This document shows positions 9,251 to 18,435 of a DNA stretch of 64,000 nucleotides, one piece after another. Numbering within the stretch: position 1 is the stretch's first letter; the number at the start of each line of letters is the position of its first letter. A program made the position numbers and the translations under genes. This DNA comes from an uncultured Rubripirellula sp. (GTDB lineage Bacteria > Planctomycetota > Planctomycetia > Pirellulales > Pirellulaceae): contig CALIBL010000057.1 of the NCBI GenBank assembly GCA_938045805.1, positions 1 to 64,000 of the forward strand. The letters are read 5' to 3'. Under the pieces are notes generated by a model. It did not search any database. It was not told where the DNA came from and worked only from the letters and a program-made list of their open reading frames with translations.

Positions 9251-10081
9251 TCACTTGTCGGCTTCGATACCCGCCTGTATTTCACTGTGAAGGATTTCGG
9301 TGAGGCGAATGTTCTGATCACTGTTGCTATTTTCAACCTCTGCTCGGTTCGCCAGTAGCTCAGCCCGTCTTACCGCTTCTCTCATTGAATCTAGATCCAG
9401 CGGAGATTTAGGAATGTAGCCGGTTAAGGAGCTGTTGGAGATTTGGCGAATCGGCTCCAGGATATCTTCGAAATCAAAAGAGAAAACCTTATGCTGTTGC
9501 ACGGCAATTTTTAATCGCTGAAGCGTCGAGAGTGCCGCTTGTTTCTCGCCATCATCGAATTCATCTGAATCCCGAATCGATTGCTCGAGTGCCTGCAGTT
9601 CGCCCCACTGCAAGATGGGTAATTTTTGCAGTCTTTGCATGATCGCCGCAGATTGCCAATTCTCATACTGATTAGCCTTCATGTTTTCAGCAAGAACAGT
9701 CATCTCCTGAATGACTTCCTGCTTGGTCGTGGGATCAAGAAGACTTTGCTCAAGCATTGGGATGAGAGAACCTTCAAGCGTGCGCACCGCCATTTCGGTT
9801 CGTTTACCGAAAATGACCCAAGTCAAAAGTGCGCAAGTGATAAAACCAACGATGCCCATCAGAGCTGCAGCAGCTACCACGGCAGGCATACAGCCCGGAC
9901 CCTGATCGTCGTCCAGTGGAGGAGTCTCCGATTCCTCGGAGTCAGTACCCTCTGGTGCCGGCTGACTCGATTCGGCCGCTGCGTTTGAACGGTCTGTGTC
10001 GCCAGCCTCGTGAGTTAAAGCCAGCTCCTGTTGGTCAAGGTGCTCCACCTGAGGATCATCATTGGATTCCGGCTGGTTCAT
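9251..10081 (-). CDS. Single-pass membrane protein of unknown function
   Basis: A 276-residue protein I do not recognise. The first 62 residues are very acidic and low-complexity (Glu, Asp, Ser, Pro), probably cytoplasmic and disordered. One transmembrane helix follows at about 65-90 (Ala/Val/Ile/Leu-rich, preceded by PGCMPA), then a helical, charged domain of about 180 residues that would lie outside the membrane. There is no signal peptide and no catalytic motif. It lies 31 bp beyond the stop of greA on the same strand and may be cotranscribed with it. Confidence 0.7.
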   Translation of the reverse strand: MNQPESNDDPQVEHLDQQELALTHEAGDTDRSNAAAESSQPAPEGTDSEESETPPLDDDQGPGCMPAVVAAAALMGIVGFITCALLTWVIFGKRTEMAVRTLEGSLIPMLEQSLLDPTTKQEVIQEMTVLAENMKANQYENWQSAAIMQRLQKLPILQWGELQALEQSIRDSDEFDDGEKQAALSTLQRLKIAVQQHKVFSFDFEDILEPIRQISNSSLTGYIPKSPLDLDSMREAVRRAELLANRAEVENSNSDQNIRLTEILHSEIQAGIEADK

Positions 10082-10112
10082 TGTTGCCTTGTTGGTTATG
10101 CCTGAAGGCTAC

Positions 10113-10592
10113 TTAGTCCCTGAACTCAATTTTCAGGATTTTGAATTTCAATTTTCCGGCCGGCGCTTCGATCTCAGCGGTTTGCCCAACTTTGGCACCA
10201 ATAAGTCCTTGGCCGAAGGGACTAGTCACCAAGATTTTTCCGGCGTTGTAGTCTTCTTCTCCGGCACCCACCAAGGTGAACTCTTCTTCATCGCCATACG
10301 CAAGATCTTCGACCGTCACGGTGCATCCAAAAACAACTTCGTCTTTGGGTAGCGTGGACGGATCGACAATCGAAGCGCGAGCGATCTTGTCTTTTAGCTC
10401 ATTGATTTTGGCTTGGAGCATACCCTGATTTTCTCGCTGCGCATGATACTCAGCGTTCTCTTTCAGGTCACCCTCTTCTCGTGCTTCGGCGATCTTTGCG
10501 GTCACCAATGGCATTTCTTGGTTTTCGAGACGATCAATTTCAGCTTTGATTTTGTTGTACCCATTTCGGGTCATCGGGACCGATTCAACCAT
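10113..10592 (-). CDS. greA: Transcription elongation factor GreA
   Basis: A 159-residue GreA. It rescues backtracked RNA polymerase by stimulating cleavage of the nascent RNA 3' end through the secondary channel. The N-terminal coiled coil carries the invariant tip motif with acidic residues ([23 protein letters not shown], here [18 protein letters not shown]), and the C-terminal FKBP-like domain ends with the usual [14 protein letters not shown] and KFKILKIEF. The start ATG at 10590-10592 aligns with E. coli GreA ([12 protein letters not shown] against MQAIPMTLRGAE) and has AAGGG upstream. A longer TTG start at 10616 is unlikely. Confidence 0.96.
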   Translation of the reverse strand: MVESVPMTRNGYNKIKAEIDRLENQEMPLVTAKIAEAREEGDLKENAEYHAQRENQGMLQAKINELKDKIARASIVDPSTLPKDEVVFGCTVTVEDLAYGDEEEFTLVGAGEEDYNAGKILVTSPFGQGLIGAKVGQTAEIEAPAGKLKFKILKIEFRD

Positions 10593-10682
10593 GGCAAGTG
10601 CCCTTTTAAACTTCAATACACGCGGGAACGATGATACTTCCTTGAAACGCTCGCCGATTGCGTCTCGTCTCCATCGGCTTGA

Positions 10683-10719
10683 TCAAAAAGAAAACCTTCC
10701 CCAGATTCCGGGAAAGGTT
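10683..10719 (-). terminator. Rho-independent terminator downstream of yacG
   Basis: On the minus strand a stem AACCTTtCCC / GGGgAAGGTT (one mismatch) with a 6-nt loop is followed by TTTTCTTTTT. It lies about 150 bp beyond the yacG stop and before greA, so it should end the yacG transcript and separate it from greA. Confidence 0.7.
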
Positions 10720-10867
10720 CTTCCGTACGCTAGATTTTCACCACTTCTCAACAAGCTGTAAAGGCTTTCCAACGCACAAATGCCGCCCGAGTCAATGATT
10801 TTGGGGTTTCCTGGCCTGCCCGTGCTGTTTCAAGTTCGTTACCCACTTGGTCACTTAGGTTGCTCGA

Positions 10868-11086
10868 TCACGTGATTTCCGAGGGAGACTCATCATCCAT
10901 CCCGTCGGGGCCGCCCTCGTGAGGTAATGAGATCTCTTCGTGCATCCAGCGATTCAGATCGACCAATTTGCAGCGTTCCGAGCAAAATGGAGGTGAGTCC
11001 GTTTCGTCGAGGTAGAAGCTGGTTCCGCAGGTACCGCAATGCATCAATGTGTTATTGCGGTGAGGAGATGTTTTTGAATGAGACAT
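10868..11086 (-). CDS. yacG: YacG-type zinc-binding protein (DNA gyrase inhibitor family)
   Basis: A 72-residue protein with the YacG zinc knuckle: C-G-T-C-G followed by F-C-S-E-R-C, giving the four cysteine ligands, then the family helix LVDLNRWMHEE. In E. coli YacG binds GyrB and inhibits gyrase. Whether planctomycete homologues do the same is untested. The N-terminal 14 residues and the acidic C-terminal tail (GMDDESPSE) are extra. It lies between greA and rnpB on the same strand. Confidence 0.9.
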   Translation of the reverse strand: MSHSKTSPHRNNTLMHCGTCGTSFYLDETDSPPFCSERCKLVDLNRWMHEEISLPHEGGPDGMDDESPSEIT

Positions 11087-11249
11087 AGCCCTATTTCAAA
11101 CTAAACGTATGTTTCTGACGTTCGCAGATTCCAATGTAGATTTTACTCCGGCCATTGTCGATTCGTGCTTCGTTACGAAAGGGAACTGTTGCCGGAGTAT
11201 TTTCGCTTTGGATCGGGGCGTTGAAATGGTTAGAAGACGAAAAAATGGC

Positions 11250-11674
<425 letters not shown>

Positions 11675-11929
11675 AGCCACGCCAAAGAATGATGCATCCA
11701 GCGTTCCTTCACAAGGTGCGACGGTCGCTATCGCGAAGCAAGGCTTGCAGGTACTTTCCAGCTTCCAGCCGCCGACCACGGTCCAGAAAGGCTAATGCCT
11801 AGAAAGGCGAATGCATGGGGCAATTGGGCATCTTGCCGCTTTTTTCTTTGACCGGTCGTTCTTTTGCTCTGAATCTGGATAATTAAAGCATCGGTTCGTC
11901 TCCTCCGTCTCCTACTTCTTGGCTCAGTC

Positions 11930-13210
11930 GTGTCGATCTCCAACGATGATAACAGCGAGGACAGCATGCAGAGCGAACAGGATTCGCTTGCTGCTTCGTC
12001 TTCTGGAGACGCTGAATCAATTGCGGGCCTGAGAATCGCTCTGGTTGGGCGTTTTGGAGGTATGAACCAAAAACAAGCTGCCCACGTGCTACGTTCATTC
12101 GATGCGTTGGTGGTCGATCATGACGATTCGAATCTTGATTGGGTCGTGATCGGGGCCGAAGAATCACCGTTGGCCGAAGCGGATCTACTCTCAACTCGGA
12201 TGCGTGATTCAGCCGCACGGGGTGACGTTGAGGTGGTGCACGAGACCGATCTCTGGCAACGCTTGGGGCTAGTTGAAATCGAGCAATCGATTCGCCGATA
12301 TCACACGCCAGCCATGCTTGCTCACTTGCTGGGTGTTTCAGTTCATGTGATACGACGTTGGCAGCGGCGTGGTCTGATTACTCCCGTACGTACCTTGCAT
12401 CGCTTGCCCTATTTTGATTTTCAGGAGGTGGCGACCGCCCGTCGACTCGCGCAGTGGATTGCAACAGGAGCAAGTCCCCAGGCAATCGAGCGACGACTGG
12501 TTGAGCTGGTAGAAGTGCTACCGGAACTTCAGCGACCACTTGATCAACTATCGATACTCGTCGAAGGCAGCCATGTGCTGTTGCGTGGCGGAGAAGGACT
12601 GCTTGAGCCGAATGGCCAATTGCGATTCGATTTTGACTCACTCGATCAAAACGCAAGAGATGATGCCATTGAAGCAAACCAGAGCGGTGTTACGAAACTA
12701 GCGATTTATGAAGAACCGCCCGACGTCGTACCTTTTCGTTCTCCCGAAGACCTCTTTTCTGATGATCTGCTCGATGCAGCATTTGAAGCGGAAGAGGACG
12801 GTGATTTGGCGTTGGCTGTTGATTATTGTCACGCCATTTTAGCGAGAGATGGTCCAAGGCCTGATATCGATTTTCAATTGGGAGAATTACTTTATCGATC
12901 GGGAGAAGTCGTAGCGGCGCGAGAGCGTTTTTATTCTGCCATCGAAACGGATCCAGACTTTGTTGAGGCGAGAATGGGGCTTGGCTGCGTGCTGCAAGAG
13001 ACAAGCCAAATTGATCTCGCTTTGGCAGCCTTTCGTGGTGCTTTGGAGCTGCACGAAGACTATTCCGAAGCGCACTACCACATGGCAAATCTGCTGGATG
13101 AATTGGGGCAAGATCAAGAAGCTGAACACCATTGGCAGAGGTTTCTCGAGCTCGCTCCTGAAAGTCCGTGGGCGCAAGAGGCGAGAGATCGGTTGCAGCA
13201 ACATCGGTAA
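11930..13210 (+). CDS. BRCT-like / MerR-type HTH / TPR protein
   Basis: A 426-residue protein with three segments. Residues about 33-112 look like a BRCT domain (GLRIALVGRF, then LDWVVIGAEE and VEVVHETDLWQRLG in the order of the BRCT core). Residues 125-190 are a MerR-family helix-turn-helix (AHLLGVSVHVIRRWQRRGLI, then LPYFDFQEVATARRLAQWI). Residues about 265-425 are TPR repeats (for example A-x-x-Y-C-H-A-I-L, then AAFRGALELHEDYSEAHYHMANLLDE in pieces). There is no metal- or drug-sensing C-terminus as in classical MerR. It is probably a DNA-binding or scaffolding protein. The start is uncertain: GTG 11930, or ATG 11966 with GAGGA close upstream. Confidence 0.82.
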   Translation: MSISNDDNSEDSMQSEQDSLAASSSGDAESIAGLRIALVGRFGGMNQKQAAHVLRSFDALVVDHDDSNLDWVVIGAEESPLAEADLLSTRMRDSAARGDVEVVHETDLWQRLGLVEIEQSIRRYHTPAMLAHLLGVSVHVIRRWQRRGLITPVRTLHRLPYFDFQEVATARRLAQWIATGASPQAIERRLVELVEVLPELQRPLDQLSILVEGSHVLLRGGEGLLEPNGQLRFDFDSLDQNARDDAIEANQSGVTKLAIYEEPPDVVPFRSPEDLFSDDLLDAAFEAEEDGDLALAVDYCHAILARDGPRPDIDFQLGELLYRSGEVVAARERFYSAIETDPDFVEARMGLGCVLQETSQIDLALAAFRGALELHEDYSEAHYHMANLLDELGQDQEAEHHWQRFLELAPESPWAQEARDRLQQHR

Positions 13211-13275
13211 TGACGCGCTACGGTATTCGCTTTGAAAAGGATTTGGGTTCCGATCGAGTGCAATCTTTTGCTCTC

Positions 13276-14061
13276 TCAATTCGCTTCCGCTGATCCTCGT
13301 AAAGCTTCAAAAGCTTCATTGAAATCCGTCGTGTCGCAAACCACGAGCCCATCCCGAAGAACGACCTGACGTTTTGCCGATTTCGCGACTTCTGGATCGT
13401 GAGTGACCAAAATAATGGTGATGCTATCTCGATCATTTAGTTCACCGAAGAGCTGGATAACGTCACGACTGGTCTTGGAGTCAAGGTTCCCTGTCGGTTC
13501 ATCTCCGAGCAGAATACTTGGTTCGTTCACCAACGCCCGAGCGACCGCTACACGTTGCTGTTGGCCGCCGCTGAGTTGACCAGGGTGATGGCTTTTGCGA
13601 TCGCCCAGACCAACTCGGTCAAGCAACTTCGATGCTCGTTCACGCCGCTGCGATCGACTCATACCACGTTGATAAAGAAGTGGGAGCTCAACATTTTCTA
13701 ATGCTGAGGTTCGATTGAGCAGGTTGAAGTTCTGAAAAACGAATCCAATCTGTTGGTTTCGAATTTGAGCGCGCTGATCGCGATTCATCGTGACGATTTC
13801 ATGCCCGGCGAGGCGGTAGGACCCAGATGTTGGACGGTCGAGGCATCCGAGCGTGTTCATCAGGGTTGACTTGCCACTTCCCGACGCACCAACTAACGCC
13901 ACAAATTCACCGCTGTGAATTTCTAGATCCACACCACGCAAGGCATCGACTTGAATTTCATCAAGTTGATACGATTTGCTGACATCACGAATCGAGATCA
14001 GCGAACACTCTTTCTGTTCGGCTTTTTCGGTTCGCTCGTTCATATCGGTCGGTCCGTTCAT
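13276..14061 (-). CDS. ABC transporter ATP-binding protein (MacB/LolD-type)
   Basis: A 261-residue ATPase with all nucleotide-binding motifs: Walker A GASGSGKST (about 58-66), Q-loop FVFQNFNLL, signature LSGGQQQR (about 163), Walker B with catalytic Glu (ILLGDEPTGNLDS) and H-loop THDPE. The RDVSKSYQ start and the NRTSALENVELPLLY segment are typical of the MacB/LolD/FtsE group, which drives mechanotransmission permeases in lipoprotein or peptide export. No permease or membrane-fusion gene is adjacent in the window. It converges on the BRCT-MerR-TPR gene. Confidence 0.92.
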   Translation of the reverse strand: MNGPTDMNERTEKAEQKECSLISIRDVSKSYQLDEIQVDALRGVDLEIHSGEFVALVGASGSGKSTLMNTLGCLDRPTSGSYRLAGHEIVTMNRDQRAQIRNQQIGFVFQNFNLLNRTSALENVELPLLYQRGMSRSQRRERASKLLDRVGLGDRKSHHPGQLSGGQQQRVAVARALVNEPSILLGDEPTGNLDSKTSRDVIQLFGELNDRDSITIILVTHDPEVAKSAKRQVVLRDGLVVCDTTDFNEAFEALRGSAEAN

Positions 14062-14196
14062 GGGACGATTTGCATTTGAGTTGATCTGGAGCGGTCACGC
14101 ATCGAATCGCTTAAAAGTTAACAATCATCTCCTGTAGGAAACAGAGTCGTAAACGTCATGTGCGGATTTGTTATCAAACAAGTGGTGGCTTTTGCC

Positions 14197-14230
14197 AAAA
14201 AAACAGCTCCCGGATTTAACGGGAGCTGTG
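14197..14230 (-). terminator. Rho-independent terminator closing the 20.4-14.3 kb operon
   Basis: On the minus strand the stem CAGCTCCCG / CGGGAGCTG (14220-14228 and 14204-14212) has a 7-nt AT-rich loop and is followed by seven T residues. It lies about 55 bp past the stop of the Gfo/Idh/MocA oxidoreductase. Confidence 0.9.
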
Positions 14231-14285
14231 TAAGGGACGTGGTGGTAAGCGTTTCCACCACTCAATCGATGCAGTGAATTTGAGC

Positions 14286-15662
14286 CTACAGGTATTCGCG
14301 GTTTTTCACGAGTCCTGGCATCGGAATGCTGTACTTTCCTTCAGCATTTGCCTGCAGAGGAGACGGAGAATCGAGAGTAAGGTTCTCAATCCCCGGTCCA
14401 AACTCATGATCATGCTTCATGAATTGTTCCAGAGTGATCTCTTGTCCCGTGTGCGCGGCCATGCGACCCATCGAGGTCACTGCGCTTGCCATCACGCCTC
14501 GCTCAAGTTCGTTGTAAGGGAGATCTTCACGAATTGCGTTGATCAGATCGTTCCATTCCACTTGGTAGGGATTCTGAGTCTCTGGTTGCGGATATTCCCA
14601 TTTCAGACGACTGTTGTCAAAGTTGTGTCCTTCGAAGATCCTTGCTTTGGAAGGCCAGTGAGAAGCCGTCGAGATCACCGCAAGTCCTTTGGTGCCGTGC
14701 GCGAAACTCGCAAATTCTCGTTTGCAGCCTGGTATGGTGCGGCCATCTACAAGTAGCTTCGTTCCATCCGCGAAGGTGTACTCGATGGAGTAAACATCGA
14801 AGTTCTGATCAACCGCTTCACCACGATAGTGACGTCCACCGGATGCAATCGCTTTGACTGGCCAAGAATTCTTCATCCAGCAAGATTCATCAATGTTGTG
14901 AATCAAGAAATCGCTGACTGCACCCCCGCTGAGCCAAAGGAATCCATGGAAATGTTTGATTTGGTACTGCAGTTCGGGCAAGCTGCCATCATTAGGTGGT
15001 GCTGCTGCAGAACCCGTAGGTCCAGCCATTCGGTAGGCTCGCATCATCGTGATATCGCCAATCTCGCCGCCCTGAATACGCTCAAATAGTTCTTGTCGTG
15101 CTGGGCAATGGCGGCACATCAAACCAACAGCCACCTTCAGATTTTTCTCCATCGCCTTCTTGTTCAATTCAAGCATGCGAACCGAGGTTGGGGCATCAAT
15201 GGTGACTGGCTTCTCCATGAAGACATTTAGTCCCTTCTCGATCGCATACGAGAAGTGAACCCATCGAAAGGCGGGAGGCGTTGCGAGAATGACCACATCG
15301 CCGGGATCAAGAAGATCCATCACTTTCTTGTAGGCGTCAAAGCCAATGAACTTATGTTCTTCGGGGACATCAACTTTGGATCCCACATCTTTGTTGCCTG
15401 ATAGCGAAGCGTAAGTGCTGTTGAGGTTCTTATCGAACACATCCGCCAAGCCAACCAGTTTGGGACCGTTCTCAACACTCAAGCAATTCAATGCAGCACC
15501 GGTTCCTCGACCACCGCAGCCAATCAAAACAACTCGAATCGAGTTGTTTTCGGCAGCGTGAACACGTGGAGCGGTTGATGCTAACAGCGAACTAGCCGCT
15601 GCTGCCTTGCCGGTGTTTTTCAAGAACTCGCGACGGCTGCCGGGTTGCTTGTTTTGGGTCAT
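14286..15662 (-). CDS. Tat-exported Gfo/Idh/MocA family oxidoreductase
   Basis: A 458-residue NAD(P)-dependent oxidoreductase with a twin-arginine signal (SRREFLKNTGKAAAASS, cut near RVHAAE). The Rossmann fold follows (VVLIGCGGRGTGAALN), with the family Glu-Lys-Pro motif in MEKPVTID. The C-terminal alpha/beta domain covers about residues 180-430. Exported members are a planctomycete hallmark and are thought to carry tightly bound cofactor and oxidise or epimerise sugars in the periplasm. It is last in a four-gene minus-strand run (DUF1549/1553, DUF1501, FGE-fold, this gene), 68 bp after the FGE-fold gene and before a strong terminator. Confidence 0.92.
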   Translation of the reverse strand: MTQNKQPGSRREFLKNTGKAAAASSLLASTAPRVHAAENNSIRVVLIGCGGRGTGAALNCLSVENGPKLVGLADVFDKNLNSTYASLSGNKDVGSKVDVPEEHKFIGFDAYKKVMDLLDPGDVVILATPPAFRWVHFSYAIEKGLNVFMEKPVTIDAPTSVRMLELNKKAMEKNLKVAVGLMCRHCPARQELFERIQGGEIGDITMMRAYRMAGPTGSAAAPPNDGSLPELQYQIKHFHGFLWLSGGAVSDFLIHNIDESCWMKNSWPVKAIASGGRHYRGEAVDQNFDVYSIEYTFADGTKLLVDGRTIPGCKREFASFAHGTKGLAVISTASHWPSKARIFEGHNFDNSRLKWEYPQPETQNPYQVEWNDLINAIREDLPYNELERGVMASAVTSMGRMAAHTGQEITLEQFMKHDHEFGPGIENLTLDSPSPLQANAEGKYSIPMPGLVKNREYL

Positions 15663-15730
15663 TTTGATTCCTACGTTTGGTTTAATGATTCATTAAAATG
15701 TAAAGTCAAGGTCCGAGTGTTTGAGGCGTT

Positions 15731-16804
15731 CTACTCTTCTGGGTCTTTCTGCTCGGGTGCTGTCTTGCTCCATTTTTCAGCCTTTTCTTTTTCGCTTGGT
15801 TCGGTCAACGGTCGAACCACTCGAAAGCCAACACTGAGTGCGTCGGTATGATACCAGATGCTTTGTGGTAACTGTGGATCTTGCTCTTTCCACTCTTCGC
15901 TCGAAGCCTTTCTTACGGCACTGCGTAGACTTTCTGGGTCTTCGTCCCAGCCGCCTCCGCGAACCACTCGAGGATAGAGCTGACTGGGAATATTTAGCGG
16001 ATTCACAGCACCCTTGGACTTGAGATAGAAATCCTCAGAGTATTGATCGAGGACCCATTCTGAAACATTGCCGTGCATGTCGTGCAGACCCCAAGGGTTC
16101 GGTTTCTTCTGGCCGACTTCTTGGTACTGATCTTCGCTGTTGTCGTAGTACCATGCGTATTCGCCGATCACCGAGGGATCATCCCCGAACGAGTAAGCCG
16201 TTGTTGTTCCAGCGCGACAGGCATACTCCCACTCTGCTTCGGTTGGCAGGCGGTAATAGCGTCCCGTTTTTGCACTGAGCCATTCGCAGTAGGTTCGAGC
16301 GGCATGTTGCGTCATGCAGATCGCTGGGTAGTTTCCTCGACCCATTCCAAAACTCATGTCCGTGTATTCTTCGGTGGGTTTGGAAACGCCATCGACCAAC
16401 GCATCACGCGGAGTTGCGGGGAGCGAAAGCATTTTTCGTCGTAGTTGATCCATTTGGTTCACCCACGACTCATATTGATCCCATGTGATCTCGCACTTGC
16501 CCATCCAAAACGGATCAATTTTGACTTCGTGAGTGGGGCCTTCGTCATCTGCATTTCGATTGGCTTCGTTATCGGGACTCCCCATCACGAAAGTACCCCC
16601 AGGAATTGGAAGCATTTCAATTTTGTATTCGGTGTGCTCAATCGGTTCCGCGTAAGGCTTCATTTCGCTCTCGATGGATGCGATCGCATCGGGAACCGGC
16701 AGGATGACTTCCGGACTACGCTCAGCCGGCTCGATTGCGGAACAAATCAGGTTGCTCGCCAAGCAGGTCAACACGGTTGCCGTCGAGATGATCAAGCGTT
16801 GCAT
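15731..16804 (-). CDS. Secreted FGE/SUMF1-fold protein lacking catalytic cysteines
   Basis: A 357-residue protein with a signal peptide (about 22 residues) and a formylglycine-generating-enzyme/SUMF1 fold at about 60-335. Marks include [64 protein letters not shown] and [17 protein letters not shown], ending VGFRVVRP. True FGEs have two active-site cysteines just after the R-G-G-x-W segment. Here that region has none, so sulfatase maturation is not supported. Related folds serve as ligand-binding or sulfoxide-synthase domains. It sits between the DUF1501 and oxidoreductase genes and is probably part of the same exported catabolic unit. The tail is Lys/Glu-rich. Confidence 0.88.
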   Translation of the reverse strand: MQRLIISTATVLTCLASNLICSAIEPAERSPEVILPVPDAIASIESEMKPYAEPIEHTEYKIEMLPIPGGTFVMGSPDNEANRNADDEGPTHEVKIDPFWMGKCEITWDQYESWVNQMDQLRRKMLSLPATPRDALVDGVSKPTEEYTDMSFGMGRGNYPAICMTQHAARTYCEWLSAKTGRYYRLPTEAEWEYACRAGTTTAYSFGDDPSVIGEYAWYYDNSEDQYQEVGQKKPNPWGLHDMHGNVSEWVLDQYSEDFYLKSKGAVNPLNIPSQLYPRVVRGGGWDEDPESLRSAVRKASSEEWKEQDPQLPQSIWYHTDALSVGFRVVRPLTEPSEKEKAEKWSKTAPEQKDPEE

Positions 16805-17006
16805 GGATGACTCAATCTGAGAGGTGGGAATTTTTTGCGGGCATACAGTGTAACGATGAAACGTTCACTTTGATACCGAATCGGAGGCGACTGCATCGAG
16901 CTTGCTCGATCGTCTGTATTTCATTTTGAATTCACTGGATGTCGGTGTAGGGGTATCTCTGTTTCTGAGATTGCATCCGATGAAATAGTAACGCGCTGTG
17001 CTTGAC

Positions 17007-18296
17007 TTACGCGAGTAACGAAGCAATGGGTTCGCTTCCACCGCCAATTTTGAATGGGCGACCATTCGGGGCAAACCGTTCTTCGGTGTACGGTAAACCT
17101 GCAGCAGCGGCGATGGTTGTATTGAACTCAGCAATCGAAACGTGATCTTTTTCGACACTAAAGCCCTTCTTGTCTGAAGCCCCATAGACTTGACCACCTT
17201 GAATGCCAGCCCCAATCAAAAGACTGCTGAAGGCACCGGGGTGATGATCTCGTCCACCGTTGACATTGATGTTCGGTTTTCGGCCAAATTCAGTGGTTAG
17301 CACAATCAGCGTTTCGTCAAGCAGACCGTTGGCATGTAGGTCACGCATCAAATTGCCCAACGCGTTATCAAGTTCACTTGCTTTTGAGTCAAGTCGCCCA
17401 TAAATATCCTGGTGCATGTCCCAGCCGCCGTAGTTCACTTCGATGAATCTTGCACCACTTTGTACCAAGCGTCTCGCTAGGAGGCATGCTTGTCCCAACT
17501 GGTTGTTCCCATAGGCATCACGAATGCTCTGTGGTTCTTCCTTGATGTCGAAGACTTTGAGATGCTCGCTGCCCATCAAACGACGAGCTTCCATGTACAG
17601 CTGATTGTACGCCTCGACTTGGCGATTATTGCGGCGTTTCTGGAATGCTTCGTCGAACTTATTCGCGAGCATTAACCTGCGATCAAACAGTTCCGAGGGG
17701 AGGTATTTGGGTAGTGCAGTGTTTTCCAATCCTGCCGCCGCATTTGCGATCGGGACTGGAGCCAGAGATGGCTCTAGAAAGCCAGCGCCGGGGTGCCGGT
17801 TGGCACCACCGATCACGTAGTTGCCAGGAAGATCCTGATTCATGCGTCCCGTCTCAGACACCATCCAAGCACCCATTGCTGGATGCTGGATGCTGTTGAG
17901 CTGCTTGTAGGAGGTCCGCATTAGATACTTCCCTTTGTCATGCGCGCCGGTCTCGGTGCTTAGCGACCTGACAACCGAGATGGCTCCAGCAAGGTAAGCG
18001 AGTTTAGGGAAGCGATCACCAAACTCCATGCCGGGCACGCGAGTTTGGATCGGCTTGGTTTCACCCGCTTCTTCCACGCCAACCTTTGGGTCAAAGGTAT
18101 CAAGATGCGTCATCGCTCCATCCATAAATAGATAGATGACATGCTTTGCCTTGCCGGTCACCGGTGCAGCCGCTTGTGCTTCACCAAATAGTCCGGCGCT
18201 GGAGATGGATCCGGCGAATGACACACCAAGGGTTTGCTTGGCTAGTGTTTTCATGAATTCGCGACGATGGTTCTGATCAAAATCGATGCGGGGCAT
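17007..18296 (-). CDS. Tat-exported DUF1501 protein
   Basis: A 429-residue member of the DUF1501 family (alkaline-phosphatase/sulfatase-like fold, function unknown) with a Tat signal (HRREFMKTLAKQTLG, cut near AQAAAP). Family marks: KHVIYLFMDGAMTHLDTFDPK, the RSLSTETGAHDKGKYLMRT region, GARFIEVNYGGWDMHQD, LTTEFGRKP and GRDHHPGAFSSLLIGAG, which supply the acidic and His residues expected of a metal centre. It follows the DUF1549/DUF1553 gene by 139 bp on the same strand. This pairing recurs across planctomycetes and suggests joint action at the cell envelope. Confidence 0.93.
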   Translation of the reverse strand: MPRIDFDQNHRREFMKTLAKQTLGVSFAGSISSAGLFGEAQAAAPVTGKAKHVIYLFMDGAMTHLDTFDPKVGVEEAGETKPIQTRVPGMEFGDRFPKLAYLAGAISVVRSLSTETGAHDKGKYLMRTSYKQLNSIQHPAMGAWMVSETGRMNQDLPGNYVIGGANRHPGAGFLEPSLAPVPIANAAAGLENTALPKYLPSELFDRRLMLANKFDEAFQKRRNNRQVEAYNQLYMEARRLMGSEHLKVFDIKEEPQSIRDAYGNNQLGQACLLARRLVQSGARFIEVNYGGWDMHQDIYGRLDSKASELDNALGNLMRDLHANGLLDETLIVLTTEFGRKPNINVNGGRDHHPGAFSSLLIGAGIQGGQVYGASDKKGFSVEKDHVSIAEFNTTIAAAAGLPYTEERFAPNGRPFKIGGGSEPIASLLA

Positions 18297-18435
18297 GGAA
18301 ACAACTTTCTCTTCGAGGCGGAATAATTTCGGATTTGACTGAAGCGAGGCGTGAAGTCACTGATTCGCTTCTTTGGGATTCTCAAGCACCGTTGACGAAC
18401 GGTGTTCGCGTTAATGCGGACTTGCCGCTAAAAGA

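Noticed and set aside
11819..11846. Hairpin GGCAA...TTGCC followed by T-rich sequence
   Set aside because: Only a five-pair stem, and no plus-strand gene ends before it; too weak to call a terminator.
15731..16804. Calling the FGE-fold protein the sulfatase-activating enzyme
   Set aside because: The catalytic cysteines are absent and the protein carries a signal peptide.
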